A DNA stretch of 29,681 nucleotides from an uncultured Sutterella sp. (lineage in GTDB: Bacteria > Pseudomonadota > Gammaproteobacteria > Burkholderiales > Burkholderiaceae_F). Below the pieces are notes generated by a model. It had not been told where the DNA came from and ran no database searches. It saw only the letters and a program-made list of their open reading frames with translations. Shown piece by piece: positions 1 through 7,769 of this stretch. A program made the translations under genes and the position numbers. The DNA is taken from NCBI GenBank assembly GCA_900764215.1, contig CAAFNI010000072.1, forward strand, positions 1 to 29,681, written 5' to 3'. The first letter of the stretch is position 1. Each line of letters starts with the position of its first letter.

Positions 1-17
1 ATGTGTATAAGAGACAG
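1..17 (+). other. Nextera transposase adapter remnant at contig edge
   Basis: The first 17 bases are identical to the 3' part of the Tn5 mosaic-end/Nextera adapter (the 19-bp mosaic end lacking its first two bases). Translated on the plus strand they give MCIRDR, a well-known artefact peptide of untrimmed assemblies. The aspA reading frame on the minus strand is lost where this sequence begins. This is library contamination, not genomic DNA. Confidence 0.95.
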
Positions 18-1389
18 GGTTTTCGTACGTGAAGACCTTGTCCCACTGTTCCTGGGTAAGCATCTGCTTTTCTTCGACAACGAGCTGATGGAGGGACTTG
101 CCGGTGAGGAAGCCTTCGCGAGCGATGTTGGCGCAGGGCTTGTAGCCGAAGTGCGGCTTCAGGATCGTGATGATGCCGAGGGAGCCCATGACGAGATCCT
201 TGCAGTGGTCGGCGTTCACGACGATGCCGTCGACGCACTTTTCACGCAGGTGGTTGCAGGCATTCGTCATGACCTTCATCTGCATGTAAAGAGCGAACGT
301 GATGACCGGTTCCATGACGTTCAGTTCGAGCTGGCCGGCAGAAGCGGCAAGCATGACCGTCGTATCGAGACCGATGGCGAGGAAGGAAGCCTGGTTGGTG
401 ACTTCAGGGATCACCGGATTGACCTTGCCCGGCATGATGGAGGAGCCAGGCTGGAGCTGCGGCAGAACGAGTTCGGAGAGACCCGTGCGCGGACCGGAAG
501 CGAGGAGACGGAGGTCGTTGCAAACCTTCGTGAGCTTGACGGCGAGGCTCTTCACGGCGGAAGAGAGCGCAACGTAGGAACCGCAGTCGGATGTGGCGGC
601 GATGAGGTCTTCGCTGTTGCGGAAGTCGATGCCGGTGATTTCAGCGAGGTGCTTGACAGCCTTGGCCGGGAATTCCGGATGCGTCGTCACGGTCGTGCCA
701 ATCGCGGTGGCGCCGAGGTTGACGACCTTGAGGTGTTCCTGAGCTTCCTTGATCGTCTTGATTTCGTCTGCGATGGTGAAGCCCCAGCCGTGGAATTCCT
801 GACCGAAGGACATCGGAACGGCGTCCTGAAGGTGGGTGCGGCCCATCTTGAGAACATCCTTGGTTTCTTCAGCCTTCTTGTAGAAGGAAGCGACGAGGTC
901 TTCAACAGCCTTCAGAAGGACGTTGGAGCGCAGGAGCAGAGACAGATGGAAGGCCGTCGGGTAGGAGTCGTTCGTGGACTGACCGAAGTTGGCGTGGTCG
1001 TTCGGGGAGACCTTCTTGTCGCCCTTCGGGAGGCCGAGGTGTTCGCAAGCGAGGTTGCAGAGCACTTCGTTGCAGTTCATGTTCGTGGACGTGCCAGCGC
1101 CGCCCTGGAGCCAGTCGGTGACGAACTGGTCGTTGTACTTGCCGGCGATGATCTGATCGCAGGCCCAGATCAAGGCGTCAGCGACGTCGGCCGGAATGCA
1201 GCCGAGTTCCTTGTTCGTCATCACGGAGGCCTTCTTCACATAGCCGTAGGCGATGGCGAAGAACGGTTCCTGGGACATCGGCATTTCGGTGATGTTGAAG
1301 TTGTGCTTACCACGCATCGTCTGGACACCGTAGTAGGCTTCATCCGGAATCTCGAGTTCGCCAAGGAAGTCGCTTTCAATACGAGACAT
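1..1389 (-). CDS. aspA: Aspartate ammonia-lyase (aspartase), C-terminus cut by contig edge
   Basis: Converts L-aspartate to fumarate and ammonia in the cytoplasm. About 457 genuine codons are visible; the last few frame codons (positions 1-17) are adapter. The family usually has about 470-480 residues, so only the extreme C-terminus is missing. The protein starts MSRIESDFLGELEIP, followed by the YYGVQT segment near residue 20. The fumarase/aspartase signature GSSIMPGKVNP lies at about residues 315-325 (most aspartases have A where this has G). GTSTNMN (about 100-106) and TNDSYPT (about 139-145) are also typical. A GAGGAG ribosome site precedes the ATG. It lies downstream of frdB on the same strand, which places fumarate supply next to fumarate reduction. 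Proline codons are mostly CCG, as in frdAB. Identification is very secure. Confidence 0.96.
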   Translation of the reverse strand, partial: MSRIESDFLGELEIPDEAYYGVQTMRGKHNFNITEMPMSQEPFFAIAYGYVKKASVMTNKELGCIPADVADALIWACDQIIAGKYNDQFVTDWLQGGAGTSTNMNCNEVLCNLACEHLGLPKGDKKVSPNDHANFGQSTNDSYPTAFHLSLLLRSNVLLKAVEDLVASFYKKAEETKDVLKMGRTHLQDAVPMSFGQEFHGWGFTIADEIKTIKEAQEHLKVVNLGATAIGTTVTTHPEFPAKAVKHLAEITGIDFRNSEDLIAATSDCGSYVALSSAVKSLAVKLTKVCNDLRLLASGPRTGLSELVLPQLQPGSSIMPGKVNPVIPEVTNQASFLAIGLDTTVMLAASAGQLELNVMEPVITFALYMQMKVMTNACNHLREKCVDGIVVNADHCKDLVMGSLGIITILKPHFGYKPCANIAREGFLTGKSLHQLVVEEKQMLTQEQWDKVFTYENPVSYTH

Positions 1390-1524
1390 TTTATTTGCTC
1401 CTCAAATATTCGGCTCGGACCAGACAAAGAGAATTCTTTGCCGGTGATCCTCACCGCTTGTGTTTCCCGCGGGGCGTTATGTTTGGTCCTGAACGCTGAT
1501 CCCGGGAAACGGGTCTAAACCGCA

Positions 1525-1562
1525 AGAGGTGATCCAATGATGTCAGTCAAAAGATCACCTCT
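1525..1562. repeat. 10-bp perfect inverted repeat between frdB and aspA
   Basis: AGAGGTGATC at 1525-1534 is perfectly repeated in inverse at 1553-1562, with an 18-base loop. It begins 13 bases past the frdB stop codon in the direction of transcription. No T-run follows on the minus strand, so it is not a standard intrinsic terminator. An RNA 3'-end stabiliser, a processing site or a protein-binding dyad are all possible. A second small dyad (CCCG/CGGG, 1501-1513) lies next to it. Confidence 0.5.
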
Positions 1563-1575
1563 CACGACCTACATT

Positions 1576-2391
1576 TTACTGCCTAGCCGGCTTAATGGGA
1601 ATAGCCTTTTTCTGGGTCGGCAGAACCTTGTCGTAGCCGCGCATGCCCTGTTCAGCCATCTTGCGGCGGATAAAGGCGATCTGCGTCTTCAGGGGAAGTT
1701 CCTTCGGGCAGAAGTCGTGGCAGGCAAGGAGAGACATGCAGCCGAACACGCCGGACTCGTCGCCGACGATGTCGTAGTAGTCAGCATCGTTGCGGGTGTC
1801 GCGCGGGTCGAGACGGAAGCGGGCGATCTTGTTGATGCCGACGCCGCCGACGAAATCCGGACGGATGCGAACCGTGCCGCAACCAGCGATGCAGCAGCCG
1901 CATTCGACGCAGCGGTCGAGCACGTAGATGTCTTCGGCGAGCTGCGGATCCATCGGAACTTCCTTCTTGCGAAGGTCGACTTCCTCTTCCTTCATGTGAA
2001 CCCACGTTTCCATGCGTTCGGACATGTTGCGCATCCACTTGCCGGTGTTGACCGAAAGGTCGCCGATCAGTTCGAAGGCGGGAAGCGGGGCAAGCGTGAA
2101 TTCCGTCGGAAGGTCACGCGTGAGCGTACGGCAGGCGAGACCCGGCTTGCCGTTGATCATCATGGCGCAGGAGCCGCAGATGCCGGCGCGGCAGACGAAG
2201 TCGAACTGGAGCGTCGGATCCTGAGTGTCGCGAAGTTCATTGAGCGCAATGAACAGCGTCATGGAGTCGGATTCTTCCAGCTCGTAGGTCTGCATGTGCG
2301 GCACGCTTTCAGGATCCTGCGGATTGAAGCGCAGGATGCTGATCTTGAGCATGCGGTGCTGCTTGTTGGTGGTCTGTTGAATATCAGCCAT
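1576..2391 (-). CDS. frdB: Fumarate reductase iron-sulfur subunit, Wolinella-like
   Basis: Electron-transfer subunit of quinol:fumarate reductase, passing electrons from the quinol site to FAD in FrdA on the cytoplasmic side. It has 271 residues from the ATG at 2391; an in-frame TTG 18 bases upstream overlaps the ribosome site (TTGGAG) and was not used. The [2Fe-2S] cysteines are C67, C72, C75 and C87. The remaining cysteines fit a [4Fe-4S] cluster (C161, C164, C167, C228) and a [3Fe-4S] cluster (C171, C218, C224). The segments LDRCVECGCCIAGCGT and GVFGCMSLLACHDFCPK match, from memory, the epsilonproteobacterial Wolinella FrdB more closely than E. coli FrdB. The ATG lies 20 bases after frdA's end. 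Succinate dehydrogenase is the alternative, but the aspA/dcuC context favours fumarate reduction. Confidence 0.93.
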   Translation of the reverse strand: MADIQQTTNKQHRMLKISILRFNPQDPESVPHMQTYELEESDSMTLFIALNELRDTQDPTLQFDFVCRAGICGSCAMMINGKPGLACRTLTRDLPTEFTLAPLPAFELIGDLSVNTGKWMRNMSERMETWVHMKEEEVDLRKKEVPMDPQLAEDIYVLDRCVECGCCIAGCGTVRIRPDFVGGVGINKIARFRLDPRDTRNDADYYDIVGDESGVFGCMSLLACHDFCPKELPLKTQIAFIRRKMAEQGMRGYDKVLPTQKKAIPIKPARQ

Positions 2392-2411
2392 TTTGACGTC
2401 AATCTCCAAAA

Positions 2412-4397
2412 TTAGTCATTCAGCGGTTCATCAACGCGTTCGTTCTTGCCCTTGAGGCGCTTCGGCAGCAGATCCTGGTAGGGCATGAGGGCGTCCTGAA
2501 TAGCGAAGCGGTCGGCACCGGCGGCTTCCATCTTGGCGCGGATCGCGTCAACTTCAGCCTGGCGCTTGGCCGATTCCGGATTTTCGATGTAGTTCTTCAC
2601 GCCGTAGCCGCGGAAGCCCGGGGGAAGTTCCATCTTGCTGATATCAAGCTTTTCGTAGTTGAGGGTCGGCAGCGTGTCGCCTTCCTTCCACGTAGCGATC
2701 GTACGGTTGAGCCATTCGATGTCGTTGCGAACCGGGAAGTCTTCGCGGTAGTGAGCGCCGCGGGATTCCTTGCGGTTGAGAGCACCGTAGGCCACGGCGA
2801 GAGCCACGCGAAGCATCTTCTGGGTGCGGTAGGCGTAGATGAGCTCGGGGTTCGGGCCGACCACGTCCTTGACGGACACCTTGAAGGAGCGCTTGTAGAG
2901 CTCTTCAAGCTCGGCGACGGCGGATTCCATGTCAGCGCCCTTGCGGAAGATGCCGATCTTGGTCGTCATGATTTCCTGCATGCGGGTGCGCAGTTCATAG
3001 GCGTTTTCAGAGCCGCCGTTGTTCATGAAGGACTTCAGGCGAGCCTCTTCTTTGGCCAGAGCGCCGTAGATGAGGGACGTCGGAATGTCGATGCCGTTTT
3101 CAGCCTTGTCGCAGAAGTCGGCGATGAACTCGCCGACGATCATGCCGGCCACAACGGTTTCAGCAACGGAGTTGCCGCCGAGGCGGTTGAAGCCGTGCAT
3201 GTCCCAGCAGGCGGCTTCGCCGGCGGCGAAGAGGCCCTTGAGCGTCGGGGATTCGCCGGTCGGCTTCGTGCGCACGCCACCCATGGTGTAGTGCTGGGCC
3301 GGACGGACGGGCACCCATTCCTTCGTCGGGTCAACGCCGAGGAAGTAGTGGCAGATTTCGTAGACTTCGCGCAGCTTGTGCTTGATGTGGTGTTCGCCAA
3401 GCAGCGTGATGTCGAGCCAGATGTGTTCGCCGAAGCGGCTCTTCACACCCTTGCCCTGGGCAATGCGTTCTTCCATGCGGCGGGAGACCACGTCGCGGGA
3501 GGCGAGTTCCTTCTTTTCCGGTTCAACGTCCGGCATGAAGCGGTGGCCGTCGACGTCGCGCAGCAGGCCGCCGTCGCCGCGGCAGCCTTCCGTCACAAGA
3601 ATGCCGGCCGGGAAGATGCCGGTCGGATGGAACTGGATGGCTTCCATGTTGCCGAGGGAGGCAACGCCCGTTTCGAGCGCGAGGTCGTAGCCGGTGCCTT
3701 CGCAGATGACGGCGTTGGTCGTCACGCGGTAGATGCGGCCGGCGCCGCCGGTGGCAATGGCAGTGGCCTTGGAAACATAGGCCATGAGTTCGCCGGTGAT
3801 GAGGCAGCGGACGATGGCGCCGTAGCAGCGCTTGCCGTCATGAATCAGAGAGAGCGCTTCAACGCGTTCAATGACCGGAACCTGTTCGGCAATGATGCGG
3901 TCGGAAACGGCGTTGAGCATGGAGTGGCCGGTGCAGTCGGAGACGTAGCAGGTGCGCCACTTCTTCGTGCCGCCGAAGTCGCGCTGGGCGACGAGGCCGG
4001 CGGCTTCCTTGCGTTCGGTAATGGTGACCTTCTCACCGTTGATGATGACCTGACGGTCACCCGGGGTGATGCGGCTCCAGGGCACGCCCCAAGCAGCGAG
4101 CTCGCGCACAGCCTTCGGAGAGGTGTTCACGAACATGCGGACGACTTCCTGGTCGGCACCCCAGTCGGAACCGCGCACCGTATCGCCGAAGTGGACGTCT
4201 TCGTTATCGCCGACGCCCTTGATGACGTTGCCGAGCGAAGCCTGCATGCCGCCCTGAGCAGCCTTGGAGTGGCTGCGCTTCGGCGGAACCAGCGACAGGA
4301 CGATCGAGTCATGCCCACGGCGCTTGGCAGCAACGGCCATACGCAGACCGGCAAGACCGCCACCGATCACGAGCACGTCGGTGTAGATAATTTTCAT
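2412..4397 (-). CDS. frdA: Fumarate reductase flavoprotein subunit, Wolinella-like
   Basis: Catalytic subunit reducing fumarate to succinate. It has 661 residues from the ATG at 4397, chosen because MKIIYTDVLVIGGG begins the FAD-binding Rossmann fold at once and AGGAGA lies just upstream. The open frame runs 60 codons further upstream but that part has no family resemblance. H43 in RSHSKAAQGG is the expected covalent FAD site (the same number as in Wolinella, as recalled). Other landmarks are the HPTG motif, RDVVSRR, and FNRLGGNS near the C-terminal part of the flavin domain. There is no twin-arginine signal, so it is cytoplasmic and not the periplasmic MfrA type. In Wolinella the gene order is frdC-frdA-frdB; here no anchor gene lies before frdA or after frdB. 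Confidence 0.95.
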   Translation of the reverse strand: MKIIYTDVLVIGGGLAGLRMAVAAKRRGHDSIVLSLVPPKRSHSKAAQGGMQASLGNVIKGVGDNEDVHFGDTVRGSDWGADQEVVRMFVNTSPKAVRELAAWGVPWSRITPGDRQVIINGEKVTITERKEAAGLVAQRDFGGTKKWRTCYVSDCTGHSMLNAVSDRIIAEQVPVIERVEALSLIHDGKRCYGAIVRCLITGELMAYVSKATAIATGGAGRIYRVTTNAVICEGTGYDLALETGVASLGNMEAIQFHPTGIFPAGILVTEGCRGDGGLLRDVDGHRFMPDVEPEKKELASRDVVSRRMEERIAQGKGVKSRFGEHIWLDITLLGEHHIKHKLREVYEICHYFLGVDPTKEWVPVRPAQHYTMGGVRTKPTGESPTLKGLFAAGEAACWDMHGFNRLGGNSVAETVVAGMIVGEFIADFCDKAENGIDIPTSLIYGALAKEEARLKSFMNNGGSENAYELRTRMQEIMTTKIGIFRKGADMESAVAELEELYKRSFKVSVKDVVGPNPELIYAYRTQKMLRVALAVAYGALNRKESRGAHYREDFPVRNDIEWLNRTIATWKEGDTLPTLNYEKLDISKMELPPGFRGYGVKNYIENPESAKRQAEVDAIRAKMEAAGADRFAIQDALMPYQDLLPKRLKGKNERVDEPLND

Positions 4398-5211
4398 TTC
4401 CAATGGTCTCCTAGATCCAAAGACGATGTGCCGGGGACGAAAACACTCTTTCGACCTGCACGGCACGGGGTCAGATTCCGTCAATTCACCTGAATCGCCG
4501 TTCTCCTGGTGCGACTCAGTTGAACTGGCCTCGCGACGGCCTTGCGGCAACCGTTCGAGAGGCGGACTTTGAAGCAAGAAAGTAAGACTTTCCTTCTCCG
4601 CATTCCTTATATCAGTTTTGCCGAAAACGAGGTGCGGGAAATTCGGGGGGATGACGCCTGCGTCAAACTTTGCCCGATCTTTACGATCTGCCGTTGCGAA
4701 AAGCTACGTATTTCTACGGTCACCTGTGTCAGCATCGATTCTTTCGAACTAGGCAAAACACCCAAGGCGGCTTTTCTTAAGTCACGCGCAGTTTATTACT
4801 ACTACCTCTTCAGAAACATTCGGGATAACCCTTAATTTCTGAATTATCTCTTACGATTAGATCAAGAGCCGGCAAAAGACCAATCGCCTCACTTCTCCTG
4901 ATTCACGTCTAATTCGCCCAATCCGGACTTCGTTGCTCCCGCACGGACCGCCCCCTTGCCCCAGCTTCCAACCTAGCCCAACGTATTACCACTCTGGTAA
5001 TAATGGTATACCCCTACTTTTAACCAATTGTTAAATTCGCTGTTCGGCCTCTCACCTAGGGAATTCTGCGTATTTATACTCACTTTGCACTTAATAGCCT
5101 TTATAGCGATTTTTAACATAAGCGATAGGATCTGCTTCTATCACGTCTTTTTTTTCGATAGAATATAGGCATTCACCGATTCGATCGCCACGCCTGCGGA
5201 GGAAATTCAGC
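4398..5211. other. Long divergent intergenic region between frdA and ridA
   Basis: This 814-base stretch holds no credible gene. A 97-codon open frame starting with TTG (4542-4835, plus) has no recognisable features. The left half is GC-richer; 4740-5200 is AT-rich. Dyads seen: TGACGC-ct-GCGTCA (4652-4665), TATTACC-N5-GGTAATA (4984-5002), TTTAAC-N5-GTTAAA (5019-5035) and GATAG-N9-CTATC (5124-5142). No convincing sigma-70 promoter and no full FNR box were found by eye, though promoters for both frdA and ridA must lie here. Confidence 0.6.
4984..5035. promoter_or_regulatory. Pair of N5-spaced dyads, candidate operator
   Basis: Two perfect inverted repeats with the same 5-base spacer: TATTACC/GGTAATA (4984-4990 and 4996-5002) and TTTAAC/GTTAAA (5019-5024 and 5030-5035). 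Their centres are 34 bp apart, about three helical turns. The TTACC-N5-GGTAA core has LysR-type geometry. Which regulator binds is not known; the evidence is symmetry and position only. Confidence 0.4.
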
Positions 5212-5592
5212 ATGCCCGTCAATTCCGTCCACACCAACAACGCCCCCGCCGCCATCGGCGCTTACAGTCAGGCGACGCTCGCCGAAGGCTTTCTCTTCAC
5301 GTCAGGCCAGCTCGGAATCGTGCCCGCCACGGGCGAACTGGCCAACGGCGTCGAGGCTCAGGCCCGTCAGGCCTTCGCCAATCTAGAAGCCGTCTGCGAA
5401 GCCGCAGGCACGTCGCTCGCCAACGCCGTCAAGCTCACGATCTTTCTTGCCGACATCAACGAATTCGCCATTGTCAACAAGGTGATGACCGAGGTCATGG
5501 ATGCCCCCTACCCGGCCCGCTCCTGCTTTGCGGTGGCCGCTCTTCCGAAGGGCGCCCGAGTCGAGATCGAAGCCGTCGCAACGATGCCCTAA
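5212..5592 (+). CDS. ridA: RidA family enamine/imine deaminase
   Basis: A 126-residue cytoplasmic protein of the RidA/YjgF/UK114 family, which hydrolyses reactive enamine/imine intermediates such as 2-aminoacrylate made by PLP enzymes. The N-terminal NAPAAIGAYSQA and FTSGQLGI segments, the central VEAQARQAFANLEAV, and the C-terminal PARSCFAVAALPKGARVEIEA are typical. The PARS arginine is the expected substrate-binding residue. Length is normal for the family. GGAGGAAA sits 8 bases before the ATG. It is the first gene of a plus-strand run and its stop lies 25 bases before recG, so co-transcription is likely. Identification to family is secure; the substrate is inferred. Confidence 0.93.
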   Translation: MPVNSVHTNNAPAAIGAYSQATLAEGFLFTSGQLGIVPATGELANGVEAQARQAFANLEAVCEAAGTSLANAVKLTIFLADINEFAIVNKVMTEVMDAPYPARSCFAVAALPKGARVEIEAVATMP

Positions 5593-5617
5593 TACTCCTA
5601 ACTTATATAGCCGGATC

Positions 5618-7702
5618 ATGGCCGCCGAAACGAAATCCCAGGCACGGCCCTCGAGCATCATACGGCCCGGAAAGCTCGATCCTCTCGACGTCAGGCTCGA
5701 GAAGCTCGGACTCGTGCGCGACTGGGACTTTGTGCTCCACCTCCCGCTTCGCTATGAAGACGAGACGAGCATCACGCCCATCAGCTCGATCACGCCGAAT
5801 GCTCACGTTCAGATCGAAGGCCGGATTGCGGACCAGCGCTTCGTGAGCACACCCCGCGGCCAACAGCTCCACGCAGTTGTCGACGACGGCACGGGCAGCC
5901 TCACGATCCGCTTCATTCATTATTTTCCGTCCATCCAAAAGCAGCTCGCCCTCGGCAGCACCGTTCGCCTCTACGGTGAGGCACGTGAAGGCTACTACGG
6001 CGATCTCGAGATGGTTCACCCGCGCATCAAGTCCGGAAAGGCGGCTGAAAGTGAGCTTCCCAAGGCCCTCACCCCCGTCTATCCCGCCGGCGAAGGCATT
6101 CAACAGCGGTGGCTTCGCAAGCGCATTGCCCGCGCCCTTCTTGATCTCGACCTCACCGACCTTGTTCCCGTGGATGTGAGAACCCGTTTCGGCCTGCCGG
6201 ACCTTCGCGAATCGCTTTCCTATATTCATACGCCGCCTGCGGGCGCCGGCGTTGCCGGGCTTCAGGAAAGATCCGCTCCGGCTTGGCGCAGGCTCATTTT
6301 CGACGAGCTCCTCGCCCAGCAGATCACGCTTCGCGAATCCCGCACCGTTGCCTTCAGAAGACGCGCCCCGTCGCTTGTCGGCGACGAGCGCGAACTCGCC
6401 GCGCGGTTTCTTGCCGCACTGCCCTTCAACCTCACGGCAGCTCAACGCCGCGTCACACGCGAGATCCTCTCGGACCTGGAAGCCGAGCGTCCCATGCACA
6501 GGCTCGTCCAGGGCGACGTCGGCAGCGGCAAGACCGTCGTGGCGGCCCTTGCCGCTCTGCGTGCTGTCGCTTCCGGTTATCAGGTCTCGCTGATGGCGCC
6601 TACCGAAATCCTCGCCGAACAGCATTTCAAAAAGATCGCCTCATGGCTCGAGCCGCTCGGCATCCGCACCGCGTGGCTCACCGGACGACTCAAGACGGCG
6701 GAAAAGAACGCCGCGCTTGAGGCCGTTGCATCCGGCGAGGCGCAAATCGTCATCGGAACGCATGCCCTGATTCAGGAGAGCGTCAAATTCTCCAATCTTG
6801 GCCTTGCCATCGTGGACGAACAGCACCGCTTCGGCGTCGCCCAGCGCCTGGCGCTTCGGACCCCGGTCCAATCCGACCATGTTCCTCATCTTCTGATGCT
6901 TTCCGCCACGCCGATCCCGCGAACGCTCGCCATGAGCTACCTGGCCGATCTCGACCTCTCCGTCATCGATGAGCTGCCGCCCGGGAGAACGCCAGTCGTG
7001 ACCAAAACCGTCAAGGCTTCCCGCAAGGATGCGGTGCTCTCCGTCGTGCGCGGCATCGTCGCCGAGGGCCGTCAGGCCTACTGGGTTTGTCCCCTCATTG
7101 AAGAGAGCGACAAGCTCGACCTAACGCCCGCCACCGCTTGCAGGGATGAACTTCAGAGGCGTCTGCCAGATCTCACCGTCGGACTCGTGCACGGCGCCAT
7201 GCCGCCGGCCGAGAAGGACGCCGTCATGCAGGATTTCACGTCGGGGCTCACACAGATTCTGGTGGCCACCACCGTCATTGAGGTGGGAGTCGACGTCCCG
7301 AATGCAACTTTGATGGTGATCGAACATGCCGAACGTTTCGGGCTCGCGCAACTCCATCAGCTTCGCGGCCGCGTCGGACGCGGCGCCGCCCAAAGCGCCT
7401 GCGTGCTCCTCTTCGGCGACGACATCTCGCCCGCCGGTTGGGAACGCCTGAAGACCATACGTGACACCACCGACGGTTTCGAAATTGCCAGACGCGACCT
7501 TGAGATGCGCGGACCCGGCGAATTTCTTGGCGAACGCCAGTCCGGAGCGCCGCTTCTTCGCTTTGCGGACCTTGAGCGCGACGAAGCGCTCCTTGCCGCA
7601 GCGCGGCGCACGGCCGACGCATGGCTCATCACTGACAGGGACGCCGCCATCAGGCATGCGACCCGGTGGTTCAAGCCTGCCGGAGAATTTCTGGCCGCTT
7701 GA
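5618..7702 (+). CDS. recG: ATP-dependent DNA helicase RecG
   Basis: Branch-migration helicase that remodels stalled replication forks and Holliday junctions. It has 694 residues from the ATG at 5618, close to E. coli RecG (693). An upstream in-frame start at 5501 would overlap ridA and adds unrelated sequence. The N-terminal wedge/OB region is followed by Walker A GDVGSGKT (about residues 298-305), the DEQHRFG box (near 400), SATPIPRT, and C-terminal motifs TTVIEVGVDVPNA and QLRGRVGRG. The ribosome site is weak (AGCCGGATC), consistent with coupling to ridA. The recG-oxyR neighbourhood is common in beta- and gammaproteobacteria. Confidence 0.97.
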   Translation: MAAETKSQARPSSIIRPGKLDPLDVRLEKLGLVRDWDFVLHLPLRYEDETSITPISSITPNAHVQIEGRIADQRFVSTPRGQQLHAVVDDGTGSLTIRFIHYFPSIQKQLALGSTVRLYGEAREGYYGDLEMVHPRIKSGKAAESELPKALTPVYPAGEGIQQRWLRKRIARALLDLDLTDLVPVDVRTRFGLPDLRESLSYIHTPPAGAGVAGLQERSAPAWRRLIFDELLAQQITLRESRTVAFRRRAPSLVGDERELAARFLAALPFNLTAAQRRVTREILSDLEAERPMHRLVQGDVGSGKTVVAALAALRAVASGYQVSLMAPTEILAEQHFKKIASWLEPLGIRTAWLTGRLKTAEKNAALEAVASGEAQIVIGTHALIQESVKFSNLGLAIVDEQHRFGVAQRLALRTPVQSDHVPHLLMLSATPIPRTLAMSYLADLDLSVIDELPPGRTPVVTKTVKASRKDAVLSVVRGIVAEGRQAYWVCPLIEESDKLDLTPATACRDELQRRLPDLTVGLVHGAMPPAEKDAVMQDFTSGLTQILVATTVIEVGVDVPNATLMVIEHAERFGLAQLHQLRGRVGRGAAQSACVLLFGDDISPAGWERLKTIRDTTDGFEIARRDLEMRGPGEFLGERQSGAPLLRFADLERDEALLAAARRTADAWLITDRDAAIRHATRWFKPAGEFLAA

Positions 7703-7716
7703 AGCCCATGCGTCGA

Positions 7717-7745
7717 TTTAAAGTGAATCACACCCCATTCATACT
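7717..7745 (+). promoter_or_regulatory. Candidate sigma-70 promoter for oxyR
   Basis: TTTAAA (7717-7722) and CATACT (7740-7745) are separated by 17 bases, each matching 4 of 6 consensus positions. It lies just after the recG stop and 24 bases before the oxyR ATG. Found by eye only. Confidence 0.35.
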
Positions 7746-7769
7746 TTCTACAAAGAAGGATCCTCGATC

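Noticed and set aside
1..1518. 505-codon plus-strand open frame starting MCIRDR
   Set aside because: It begins in adapter sequence and runs antisense to aspA, whose motifs are unambiguous.
2751..4493. 580-codon plus-strand open frame
   Set aside because: It is antisense to frdA; the frame is open only because of the GC-rich codon structure of frdA.
4430..4500. tRNA-like T-arm string (GGGGTCAGATTCC) upstream of frdA
   Set aside because: No acceptor stem, anticodon arm or CCA end could be built around it.
4542..4835. 97-codon plus-strand open frame in the frdA-ridA gap
   Set aside because: It has a TTG start, no ribosome site and no recognisable features; it was kept only as a note in the intergenic entry.
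5122..5166. Possible OxyR box (repeated GATAG/CTATC) upstream of ridA
   Set aside because: The ATAG-to-CTAT spacing is 9, not the 7 required, and the second half lacks CTAT; it does not fit the consensus.
5603..6625. 340-codon minus-strand open frame
   Set aside because: It is antisense to recG, without family features or a ribosome site.
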